Notes under the pieces: generated by a model
What the model was told of the DNA's origin: nothing
Database searches by the model: none
The model's input: the letters and a program-made list of their open reading frames with translations, nothing else
Part shown: piece by piece, positions 5,946-12,166 of the stretch
How positions within the stretch are numbered: position 1 is the stretch's first letter
Layout: every line of letters starts with the position of its first letter
NCBI GenBank assembly: GCA_039029935.1
Contig: JBCCFC010000271.1
Location: 1 to 12,167 of the forward strand
Direction of reading: 5' to 3'
DNA length: 12,167 bases
DNA from: G039029935 sp039029935
GTDB lineage: Bacteria > Chloroflexota > Anaerolineae > Caldilineales > Caldilineaceae
Translations under genes and position numbers: made by a program

Positions 5946-7013
5946 CTATGCCCCCCGCGACCGCGCCAATGCTTCCAAATTTACTGCACATCCCGAAGCC
6001 ATGCTCTCATGCACCGCCTCGGTGAAGACCATGTACTTGATGCCTTCCTCAAAGTTGGTATACTCAATCACCTCTTCACCACGAATCGCACCGATAAACT
6101 CTTCTTCAACACGCCAACCACCAACTTCTTCTGAGCGAATTTCAATTTCATGCAAGCCCTCATCACCGACTTGACCACCATAAAGCTTGTCACCCACAAG
6201 CCGCAGTGTCCCTTCGCTACCATAAAGATAGATTTCGCTGGGGCCAGAGAACCCGCCAACTGAAGACATAGAGATGCTTGCCTGTGCGCCACATGCCATG
6301 TCTGCAATGATGTTGATATGCTCGGGAATGTGGACTGCTTGCATATTGCCTGTCTCTGGGTTCATGCGCATAGGCACAAAGGTCTTGCCCATCGCCATCA
6401 AGCTTTTAGCATCGCCGACCCAACGCCGCAGCGACTCATACCAGATACCCAACAACATGATGTTGACACCGCTACGGTCGATGTCATGCCGCCATTGGAG
6501 TGGAGCTTCGGCATCTAAGAAGCGATTGCCATTGACACGCAACTCAATCGCCAATAAATCACCGATATATTCCTCGGCAATCATTCGTTGAATGGTCTGA
6601 TCCACACCAAAGGTCATAGGGCCAGGGACAATCTGTGTAACTAGATGTGGATTCTCACGTGCTGCGTTGCGCATGGTCACAGCTTCGGTGACATTCATTG
6701 CCATGCGCGCCTCGCACATCACATGCTTGTTCGCTGCCAGTGCCGCCAATGTCATGCGACAGTGCATGTACGGCCATGTGCCAATCACAACGGCGTCGGT
6801 GTCATCTGCTGCAATCAGGTCCCACCAGTTGTCATAAACGGTAGGGATGCCAAATTCGCTGGCAACCTTTTCCGATGATTCACGACTGCGGTTACAGACG
6901 CTGACTATCTCTACACCCTCGATTTCTTGCAGCTTTGGAATATGCATTAGTTTGGTGTTGCCACCCGCGCCAACGATGCCGATACGAATTTTGTTGTTTT
7001 CTGCTTGTGTCAT
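5946..7013 (-). CDS. Gfo/Idh/MocA-family oxidoreductase with altered catalytic motifs
   Basis: A 355-aa protein of the glucose-fructose oxidoreductase/inositol dehydrogenase family. It has an N-terminal Rossmann domain, with the nucleotide loop IGIVGAGGNTKLMHIP (residues 11-26) and acceptor-strand end VCNRS (39-43), and a C-terminal beta-sheet domain from about 130. Fold and length are typical. The conserved catalytic E-K-P after the third Rossmann strand is replaced by E101-A102-R103 (HVMCEARMA). The usual DxGxHxxD substrate/catalytic stretch reads LLGIWYES (187-194), so the catalytic Lys and the His are both absent. It may therefore bind NAD(P) and use a different acid/base set, act on a carbonyl without the standard proton relay, or be a non-redox relative. 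It is the first gene of the minus-strand cassette, 8 bases before the enolase-family start. The ribosome-binding site before the ATG is poor. Confidence 0.9.
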   Translation of the reverse strand: MTQAENNKIRIGIVGAGGNTKLMHIPKLQEIEGVEIVSVCNRSRESSEKVASEFGIPTVYDNWWDLIAADDTDAVVIGTWPYMHCRMTLAALAANKHVMCEARMAMNVTEAVTMRNAARENPHLVTQIVPGPMTFGVDQTIQRMIAEEYIGDLLAIELRVNGNRFLDAEAPLQWRHDIDRSGVNIMLLGIWYESLRRWVGDAKSLMAMGKTFVPMRMNPETGNMQAVHIPEHINIIADMACGAQASISMSSVGGFSGPSEIYLYGSEGTLRLVGDKLYGGQVGDEGLHEIEIRSEEVGGWRVEEEFIGAIRGEEVIEYTNFEEGIKYMVFTEAVHESMASGCAVNLEALARSRGA

Positions 7014-7034
7014 TTGTCATACTCGTTAATAATG

Positions 7035-7056
7035 AAAAAGATTGGGCAAACCCAAT
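7035..7056 (-). terminator. short terminator-like hairpin in the leader of the minus-strand cassette
   Basis: Read on the minus strand, ATTGGG pairs with CCCAAT across TTTG (7056 down to 7041), followed by C and five T residues (7039-7035), ending 21 bases before the oxidoreductase ATG. The stem is only 6 bp, so it would be a weak terminator or attenuator of the oxidoreductase-enolase-aminotransferase operon. It may also be a chance palindrome. Confidence 0.35.
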
Positions 7057-7294
7057 ACCATAATATGTCTCATGAACGCAGATGCTCATGTATTCTCTCC
7101 ATGTAGTTTAACATAGATTGTATGTTTGACGAAGACCAGCACATTGCCCGTAGTGTAACCTAAGTTAACAAATTTAATAACCGACATAAACACTTCTTGC
7201 CAAACTCGCTTACCCAAACCACTCACACACGCTTACTCAATTTGCTCATCATCACTTACAAAATTGCTTCACACCAACCGCATTCAATCCAGTG

Positions 7295-7312
7295 CAATTG
7301 ACCTCAATTGAC
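7295..7312 (+). promoter_or_regulatory. tandem CAATTGAC direct repeat, 10-bp period
   Basis: CAATTGAC occurs at 7295-7302 and 7305-7312, exactly one helical turn apart, ending 3 bp before the -35 element of the rightward promoter. The placement fits a binding site for an activator or repressor that contacts one face of the helix. CAATTG is itself palindromic. No known box is matched with confidence. Confidence 0.4.
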
Positions 7313-7315
7313 ACC

Positions 7316-7344
7316 TTGAAACACGCCCATGCCTATGCTATGCT
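7316..7344 (+). promoter_or_regulatory. sigma70-like promoter for the di-heme oxidoreductase operon
   Basis: TTGAAA (7316-7321) and TATGCT (7339-7344) are separated by exactly 17 bp, giving a -35 match of 5/6 and a -10 match of 4/6. Transcription would begin near 7351, leaving an untranslated leader of about 116 nt before the ATG at 7467. This is the best promoter seen in the window. Confidence 0.6.
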
Positions 7345-7362
7345 TTGCCGTGTTGTAGTCTG

Positions 7363-7428
7363 CCTGTTAACAACAGGGTTGGTTTTTTATAAATCATGAG
7401 TGGTTGCGTGTTTATAGAAAGCCAACCC
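7363..7428 (+). promoter_or_regulatory. structured 5' leader with two mutually exclusive stems (attenuator-like)
   Basis: Stem 1: CCTGTT (7363-7368) with AACAGG (7372-7377), loop AAC, followed after five bases by six T residues (7383-7388), i.e. a weak intrinsic-terminator shape. Stem 2: bases 7376-7393 pair with 7411-7428 over 18 consecutive positions, 16 Watson-Crick and two G-U (T7383-G7421, T7387-G7417), with a 17-nt loop. The wobble pairs favour RNA from the plus strand. Stem 2 takes up G7376-G7377 of stem 1 and all of the T-run, so only one can form fully. This is the layout of a transcription attenuator, but no known riboswitch consensus is recognised. Confidence 0.5.
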
Positions 7429-7466
7429 ACTTCATTTGGTTTGTTGGATTGAATAGTTAATTTTTT

Positions 7467-8972
7467 ATGCTGTGTATTGGATTGGCTCGTCAAAAAATTA
7501 TTATTGTATTGGGGTTGCTTATGTTGATTATTGTTGCATGTCAACGAAATCAATATAACTCGACACAGGCAACGAGTAAAGCCCCTGCGGCAAACAATAC
7601 ACAACAAACCAAGGTGATAGAATCCGAGGAGTCTACAACGAGTACACAAATGTTGCGGGCAGAGCCAGGCGAAGAGCTATCCGGCGGATTAACCACCGTT
7701 TTCAATACAACACCCAATGCATTTAGCTTACCCGCACCAGGATTGGAACGCATGGATGAGCTTTTCTTTTTTGTAGGCAACTCATTTTTTAACCAAAATT
7801 GGGTGACGGCTCCGGCATCAACAACCGCACGTGATGGCTTGGGTCCCTATTTCAATGCACGCTCCTGTGCAGGCTGTCATTTTAAGGATGGCCGAGGTCG
7901 TCCGCCTGAGTTTGATGGTGAATTGCCAACAGGCTTTTTGGTACGGCTAAGTGTACCAGGTGAAGATATCCACCACGCACCCATCCCAGAACCAACCTAT
8001 GGCGGCCAATTTCATGATCAAGCAGTCCTAGAATTGGGGTCTGAGGGACTTGTGGAGATTGACTACGAAGAGGTGACAGGCACATTTGCGGATGGCACAC
8101 CATACTCGTTGCGTCGGCCAACCTACACATTGGCAGACTTAGCTTATGGCGAGATGCATCCCGAAGTAATGATGTCGCCCCGTGTTGCCAATCAAGTCAT
8201 TGGCATGGGATTGTTAGAAGCGATTACAGACGAAACGCTGCTGGCCTTGGCTGACCCGACCGACCAAGATGGCGACGGCATATCCGGACGGCCCAACTAT
8301 GTCTGGGATGCCTACAACAACCGCATGGCGATTGGTCGCTTTGGGTGGAAGGCCAACCAGCCGTCGGTGGTGCAGCAGGTGGCGTCGGCTTTTTCAGGTG
8401 ATATGGGTATCACGACGGGGCTGTTCCCACAGGACAACTGCGCTGAACCACAGACCGATTGTCAGGCTGTCCAACATGGGGGCATCCCCGAAATTGATGA
8501 TGATGATTTCTTGAAAGTAGTGCTTTACACCAGTTCGCTGGCGGTCCCGGTTCGGCGTGATTGGAAGGAACCACAGGTGTTGGAAGGCAAGCAGGTCTTT
8601 ATGGATGCGGGCTGTGCCAGTTGCCACACACCCAAACTTGAAACGGGGATTCATCCCACCATTCCGGCGTTGTCACACCAGACCATTCGAGCCTATACCG
8701 ATTTGCTATTGCACGATATGGGTGATGAACTGGCAGATGGTCGTCCTGATTTTCAGGCAACGGGCAATGAATGGCGCACACCGCCGTTATGGGGTATTGG
8801 CCTGTTCCAGACGGTCAACAAGCATACCTATTATTTACATGATGGCCGCGCACGAAATTTGATGGAAGCGGTGTTGTGGCATGGTGGTGAGGCAGAAGCA
8901 GCCAAGGGAAATGTACTTCAACTTTCGCAGGCGCAGCGCGATGCGCTCATTGCATTTTTGGAATCGCTTTAA
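7467..8972 (+). CDS. di-heme oxidoreductase lipoprotein (DUF1111/DHOR family)
   Basis: A 501-aa exported c-type cytochrome-like protein. Residues 1-25 form a lipoprotein signal peptide: Arg8 and Lys10, then the hydrophobic stretch 11-24, with lipobox IVAC and lipidated Cys25. A Ser/Thr/Gln-rich linker (26-65) follows. Two heme c sites are present: C134-A-G-C137-H138 and C383-A-S-C386-H387. Family signatures include D266-Q-D-G-D-G271 (calcium-like loop in DGDGISGRPN), the C325/C332 pair, LLLHDMGDELADG, EWRTPPLWGIG, and the C-terminal LHDGRARNLMEAVLWHGG. It is expected to act outside the cytoplasmic membrane as an electron-transfer protein or peroxidase-like enzyme; the family's 'thiol oxidoreductase' name is not proof of activity. 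Its stop lies 33 bp before the imelysin start, and in other bacteria the two families are commonly neighbours in iron-related operons. The ATG has no clear ribosome-binding site. Confidence 0.92.
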   Translation: MLCIGLARQKIIIVLGLLMLIIVACQRNQYNSTQATSKAPAANNTQQTKVIESEESTTSTQMLRAEPGEELSGGLTTVFNTTPNAFSLPAPGLERMDELFFFVGNSFFNQNWVTAPASTTARDGLGPYFNARSCAGCHFKDGRGRPPEFDGELPTGFLVRLSVPGEDIHHAPIPEPTYGGQFHDQAVLELGSEGLVEIDYEEVTGTFADGTPYSLRRPTYTLADLAYGEMHPEVMMSPRVANQVIGMGLLEAITDETLLALADPTDQDGDGISGRPNYVWDAYNNRMAIGRFGWKANQPSVVQQVASAFSGDMGITTGLFPQDNCAEPQTDCQAVQHGGIPEIDDDDFLKVVLYTSSLAVPVRRDWKEPQVLEGKQVFMDAGCASCHTPKLETGIHPTIPALSHQTIRAYTDLLLHDMGDELADGRPDFQATGNEWRTPPLWGIGLFQTVNKHTYYLHDGRARNLMEAVLWHGGEAEAAKGNVLQLSQAQRDALIAFLESL

Positions 8973-9005
8973 ATGAAACGTCGTTTGAACGTGGAAAGGA
9001 CAATC

Positions 9006-10280
9006 ATGAAACGAATTTACTTATTGAGCATCTTGTTGCTCGTTGCTGTTTTCAGCGTCGCAGCGTGTATTGCACCAGCGGCAGAAGCACCTGCTGAGGA
9101 AATGGCGTCTGAAGAGATGGCTCCAGCAGCAGAAGAGGTAGCCGAAGAAGCACAAGCCGAAGAAGCATCTGAAGATATAGCAGAGGGTGATTACATGGCC
9201 GCACTCAAGCAAACTGCCCTGACCACCTATGCGGACATTGCTTACGCCAGCTACGAGGATTCTCACATGTTGGCGGTTGAACTGCAAGCGGCACTTGAGG
9301 CACTTGTGGCTGACCCAAGTGAAGAAACTCATCAAGCGGCTAAGAATGCATGGTTGGCGTCAAATGAGCCATATGGACAGACCGAAGCCTACCGTTTCTA
9401 TGGTGGGCCGATTGATGACGAGGATGGTCCAGAGGGCTTGCTCAATGCATGGCCGTTGGATGAAGCCTATGTCGATTATGTCGATGGCGCACCAGAAGCA
9501 GGCATCATTAACAATGTTGAGGAATATCCAGAAATCAGCCGTGAGTTGATTGCATCGCTCAACGAAGTTGGGGCTGAGGAAAACATCAGCACAGGCTATC
9601 ACGCCATCGAGTTCCTGTTGTGGGGACAGGATATGTATGAGGACAGCGCAGGTCAACGTGCCTACACCGACTATGTTGATGCACCCAATGCCGAGCGTCG
9701 TGGACAATATCTGCTGGCTGTTGGTGAGCAGCTTGTCGATAACTTGGCCGAAATGGTCGCTGCATGGGACGCTGCAGGTGCGGACAACTACCGTGCCGAG
9801 TTCTTGGCCTCAGACGCGGACATGGCAATCCAAAATGTCCTGACGGGCTTGGGTGTTCTCAGCAAATCGGAATTGGCTGGCGAGCGCATGTTTACGGCTC
9901 TGGACAACCAAGATCAGGAAGATGAGCATTCATGCTTTAGCGACAACACGCACCGTGACATCATCACCAACAACCAAGGTGTAATGAATGTCTACATGGG
10001 TAGCTACACACGGTTGGATGGCAGCGAAGTCAGTGGAACATCACTGGCCGATGTTGTCGCCGCTGTAGACACTGACCTGAACGACCAGATGGTGGCGTTG
10101 TTGGAAGCAAGCATGTCGCAAGTTAATGCCATTCATGTACCATTTGATCAAGCCATTGTACTGGCTGATCAACGACCCATTGTGTTGGAAGCTGTGATGA
10201 CACTACAAGACCAAGGCGATAAAGTAGCCGAGGTTGCTTCTGCACTGGGATTGACCGTCAACACAGCGTTGCCGGAGTAG
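9006..10280 (+). CDS. imelysin-family (M75-like) lipoprotein, putative iron-binding/uptake protein
   Basis: A 424-aa surface lipoprotein. The ATG at 9006 is chosen over 8973 because AAAGGA (8995-9000) lies 5 bases before it, and because MKRIYLLSILLLVAVFSVAA gives a clean signal peptide ending in lipobox VAAC with Cys21. Residues 22-60 are an Ala/Glu-rich acidic linker. The helical imelysin domain follows, with WPL at 149-151, the hallmark GxHxxE motif as G197-Y-H199-A-I-E202, a downstream WG, and a second conserved block E307-H-S-C-F-S-D-N-T315. The GxHxxE motif is shared with the iron-uptake protein EfeO and the iron-regulated protein IrpA; peptidase activity claimed for the founding member is doubtful for most relatives. 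It is probably co-transcribed with the upstream di-heme protein, which could reduce or oxidise the metal handled here. A hairpin follows the stop. Confidence 0.93.
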   Translation: MKRIYLLSILLLVAVFSVAACIAPAAEAPAEEMASEEMAPAAEEVAEEAQAEEASEDIAEGDYMAALKQTALTTYADIAYASYEDSHMLAVELQAALEALVADPSEETHQAAKNAWLASNEPYGQTEAYRFYGGPIDDEDGPEGLLNAWPLDEAYVDYVDGAPEAGIINNVEEYPEISRELIASLNEVGAEENISTGYHAIEFLLWGQDMYEDSAGQRAYTDYVDAPNAERRGQYLLAVGEQLVDNLAEMVAAWDAAGADNYRAEFLASDADMAIQNVLTGLGVLSKSELAGERMFTALDNQDQEDEHSCFSDNTHRDIITNNQGVMNVYMGSYTRLDGSEVSGTSLADVVAAVDTDLNDQMVALLEASMSQVNAIHVPFDQAIVLADQRPIVLEAVMTLQDQGDKVAEVASALGLTVNTALPE

Positions 10281-10308
10281 GTTTTGATGGTAGTTAGGTA
10301 GAGTGATA

Positions 10309-10345
10309 GGTCAGCGGTTATTGCAAAACGCATCTACTGCTGACC
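10309..10345. other. hairpin after the imelysin gene
   Basis: GGTCAGCGGT (10309-10318) pairs with ACTGCTGACC (10336-10345), ten positions with one G-U. An inner TGC/GCA pairing (10322-10324 with 10330-10332) extends the stem. No strong T-run follows. It lies between the imelysin stop and the 52-aa gene, so it could lower readthrough or protect the upstream mRNA. Confidence 0.5.
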
Positions 10346-10390
10346 CATCTCTATTTATGCAGATTTTGCCTGAAGTATTGAGAAAGAAAC

Positions 10391-10549
10391 ATGTCTAAAG
10401 AATTGTGCAAACTCAAAAAAGACCTCTTGAAAAAGGATATTAAATCATTTGCGCTGCTGGTCAACCAGCCCACCCATGTCTGCTCCAAGTGTGGCCGAGC
10501 GGCTAACAGCAAGAAATTATTGTGTAGTGCAGTTAGAATTCAGGGATAA
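10391..10549 (+). CDS. 52-aa four-cysteine (CxxC) protein, probable zinc- or metal-binding knuckle
   Basis: Codons from ATG 10391 to TAA 10547-10549 read MSKELCKLKKDLLKKDIKSF, then ALLVNQPTHVCSKCGRAANS, then KKLLCSAVRIQG. It has a basic helix-like N-terminus, then C31-S-K-C34-G-R in a zinc-ribbon-like knuckle and a further Cys at 45, with Cys6 as a possible fourth ligand. The pattern xVCxKCGRxAxxxKxLC is one I recall from a widespread family of small uncharacterised bacterial proteins, so a real gene is likely despite its size. There is no signal peptide, so it would be cytoplasmic. A purine-rich AGAAAGAAAC precedes the ATG as a modest ribosome-binding site. It lies 110 bp after the imelysin gene, with a hairpin between; metal sensing, storage or RNA binding are all possible. 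Confidence 0.75.
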   Translation: MSKELCKLKKDLLKKDIKSFALLVNQPTHVCSKCGRAANSKKLLCSAVRIQG

Positions 10550-10572
10550 TCATGCAATAGGAGTTTTTAGAT

Positions 10573-10604
10573 AAAAAAGAGACCAGCCCTATAGAGGACT
10601 GGTC
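10573..10604 (-). terminator. intrinsic terminator facing left with no visible gene upstream of it
   Basis: On the minus strand, GACCAGTCCT (10604-10595) pairs with AGGGCTGGTC (10590-10581) with loop CTAT, one G-U pair, then TC and six T residues (10578-10573). On the plus strand the same position is a C/A mismatch and no T-run follows the right arm, so the element is directional to the left. No minus-strand coding gene of credible length lies between here and 12000. It may end a small RNA or antisense transcript. Confidence 0.75.
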
Positions 10605-10804
10605 GAAACAGAAACCAACAGAACAGTACATTGTCACTTGTTACTGGCACTAACAATAGACAACTTTGTGTACATATTCATGCTGAGTCCGGCTGTAGTA
10701 TAACAGTACTCTATAGATACTTCAAACTTGGTGCGTTACCATCATGTATAACGCATTTTATTGCTGTTTGTGCATTAGATATTTATGACGACATCGCTTC
10801 ATTT

Positions 10805-10927
10805 ATGATTTTAGATATTATTCAGATTACACTGGCAATTATACTTTTCATCATTGTTACGATATTGACTATACAGTCGCGCACAGCAAGAGATCAACTC
10901 AGCAACAAACGGCAGACAAAAAAATAA
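10805..10927 (+). CDS. possible 40-aa single-pass membrane peptide
   Basis: From the ATG at 10805 the frame reads MILDIIQITLAIILFIIVTI, then LTIQSRTARDQLSNKRQTKK, stop TAA at 10925-10927. It has a strong hydrophobic segment of about 20 residues and a basic hydrophilic tail, the general build of small membrane peptides, including type I toxins and small accessory subunits. The open frame extends upstream to a TTG at 10631, but that part has no domain-like sequence and no ribosome-binding site is seen before either start. It lies 52 bp before the 88-aa membrane protein gene and could be translated upstream of it. It could also be chance; confidence is low. Confidence 0.25.
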   Translation: MILDIIQITLAIILFIIVTILTIQSRTARDQLSNKRQTKK

Positions 10928-10979
10928 ACACGGCCTCACAGGAACTCCAGGTTTTTACACAGAGCATAAAGGACTCAAT

Positions 10980-11246
10980 ATGCCCAAGAAAACAGTGGCT
11001 GAATATCTATATGGCCTGATATGGCGATGGCATTTTTATCTAGGTCTGTTGATCATTATCTTTGGCATCACTCTGCCGACAGTCGGCATCTCGTTGCTGC
11101 TAATTTTGTTGGGTGGGTTGATTGGTGGCTGGTTACTACGTAGATTGCCGCGACAGAGCCAAGCCGTTCAGTGGGGAGATCCAGACAGCATCAAGATCAG
11201 AAAAGCAGAAAGTCTGCAAGATTTACAGGTCTTGAGTAGAGAGTAA
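10980..11246 (+). CDS. 88-aa membrane protein resembling the first segment of PepSY-associated TM proteins
   Basis: The ATG at 10980 has AAAGGA at 10968-10973 with 6-base spacing. Residues 9-24 read YLYGLIWRWHFYLGLL; the W15-R-W-H-F-Y-x-G22 pattern closely recalls the start of PepSY-associated transmembrane proteins (PiuB-type), which span the membrane and take part in iron or siderophore handling. Here the protein is only 88 aa and continues with a second helix rich in Leu/Gly (39-53) and a basic turn RRLPRQ, then a polar tail, so the PepSY domains are missing. It may be a stand-alone membrane anchor, or a degraded or minimal relative; similarity is from pattern recognition only. It lies between the imelysin/Cys-protein region and ferritin. 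Confidence 0.65.
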   Translation: MPKKTVAEYLYGLIWRWHFYLGLLIIIFGITLPTVGISLLLILLGGLIGGWLLRRLPRQSQAVQWGDPDSIKIRKAESLQDLQVLSRE

Positions 11247-11455
11247 TTTATGGATACAGCACAACGATAGTGCCGAGCCGAACTCATGCTGTAGGCGACT
11301 AGTTCCACAGACCACACAAAGAATTAGACAGTAACACGATTCGATAATAAACTGTCCTCCACAACCATTGATAAGTATCCATCCGGTACAACTGAATTAT
11401 ATGAAATCGTATCAGCATGTTGCTGCATCAAAATTATTTAGTAACGGGAGAGACT

Positions 11456-11980
11456 ATGTTAACTGAATCAACACAAAGCGCACTCAATCAGCAGATTAAC
11501 TACGAACTGCGCGCCTATTATGCTTATCTGTCCATGGCGGCTCATTTTGAAGATACCAATCTCAAAGGCTTTGCGGCTTGGTTTTATCAACACGCACAGG
11601 AAGAGATGTCTCATGCGATGAAGTTTTATGAATTTATCAACAGTCGTCGTGGTCGTGTCAAACTACATGCAGTGCCTGAACCAGAGTTTACATGGGAGAC
11701 ACCACAAGCTGTCTTTGAGTCAGCCCTCGCACACGAACAGCAGGTCACGGTTGCGATTAATAAGCTGGTGAAAATGGCGCGTGACGAAGGTGACTTTGCG
11801 ACAGACAGTTTTTTGCAGTGGTTTGTGGATGAGCAGGTGGAAGAAGAAGAACTGGTCGATGATATTTTGCAGAAGTTGATATTGATCGGTGATTTCAAAC
11901 CCGGGCTATATCTGCTGGATCAGGAGTTGGCGGCTGATGCTGCGACGTTGGCTGCGGCTGAGGGTGATGTGGCTGAATAA
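11456..11980 (+). CDS. ftnA: non-heme ferritin (FtnA-like iron storage protein)
   Basis: A 174-aa protein that oxidises Fe(II) and stores the mineral core inside a 24-mer cage in the cytoplasm. The ATG at 11456 is chosen because GGGAGAG (11446-11452) precedes it closely; an upstream TTG at 11417 would add a poorly matched leader. All ferroxidase ligands of bacterial ferritin fall at standard positions: Glu17, Glu50 and His53 (EEMSHA), Glu94 and Gln127, plus the third-site residues Glu49, Glu126 and Glu130. Conserved Tyr24 is also present. The C-terminus ends in an Ala/Asp/Glu-rich tail from about 155. No heme-ligating Met of the bacterioferritin type is evident. It lies about 210 bp after the 88-aa membrane gene, so it may have its own promoter, but no convincing one was found. 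It fits the iron theme of the region. Confidence 0.95.
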   Translation: MLTESTQSALNQQINYELRAYYAYLSMAAHFEDTNLKGFAAWFYQHAQEEMSHAMKFYEFINSRRGRVKLHAVPEPEFTWETPQAVFESALAHEQQVTVAINKLVKMARDEGDFATDSFLQWFVDEQVEEEELVDDILQKLILIGDFKPGLYLLDQELAADAATLAAAEGDVAE

Positions 11981-11995
11981 TGTCTACCCATCCAT

Positions 11996-12023
11996 AACGC
12001 AGAAACCACAACGCAGAAACCAC
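11996..12023. repeat. two tandem copies of a 14-bp unit
   Basis: AACGCAGAAACCAC occurs exactly at 11996-12009 and 12010-12023, 16 bp after the ferritin stop. It is too short to say whether it is a replication-slippage product or a binding site. No T-rich terminator follows. Confidence 0.6.
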
Positions 12024-12070
12024 CCAACAGCACATAACACATAAACGGCATGGTTCACCAGAGAAAAGCT

Positions 12071-12166
12071 TTAAAACTGAAATGTGGTACGAATGGCCGC
12101 TGCCCAGATACTATTATTGCTTGAAGCATGCTCTGGCTCTGAAACGTAAAAAATACCAGGCGTAAT
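12071..12166 (-). CDS. possible 3' end of a minus-strand gene, cut by the window edge
   Basis: The minus strand is open from the right edge for 31 codons to a TAA at 12073-12071, reading ITPGIFYVSEPEHASSNNSI, then WAAAIRTTFQF. The peptide looks plausible as a protein C-terminus, and a convergent gene would fit the long non-coding gap after ferritin, but 31 codons could also be open by chance. No family is recognised. Confidence 0.25.
   Translation of the reverse strand: MTPGIFYVSEPEHASSNNSIWAAAIRTTFQF

Noticed and set aside
4786..5991. Longer start for the enolase-family protein (18 extra residues)
   Set aside because: The extension overlaps the end of the oxidoreductase gene and does not look like family sequence; the start at 5937 fits gene spacing and the usual N-terminus.
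6892..7089. 65-codon minus-strand frame upstream of the oxidoreductase
   Set aside because: It overlaps the true start of the oxidoreductase in another frame and includes the leader hairpin; no ribosome-binding site.
8973..9005. Upstream ATG directly after the di-heme gene stop as the imelysin start
   Set aside because: It would put 11 charged residues before a clean lipoprotein signal peptide and lacks the AAAGGA ribosome-binding site that precedes 9006.
10631..10804. TTG-started N-terminal extension of the small membrane ORF, making 98 aa
   Set aside because: The extension has no domain-like sequence, no ribosome-binding site and starts just after a terminator hairpin; only the ATG at 10805 is kept, at low confidence.
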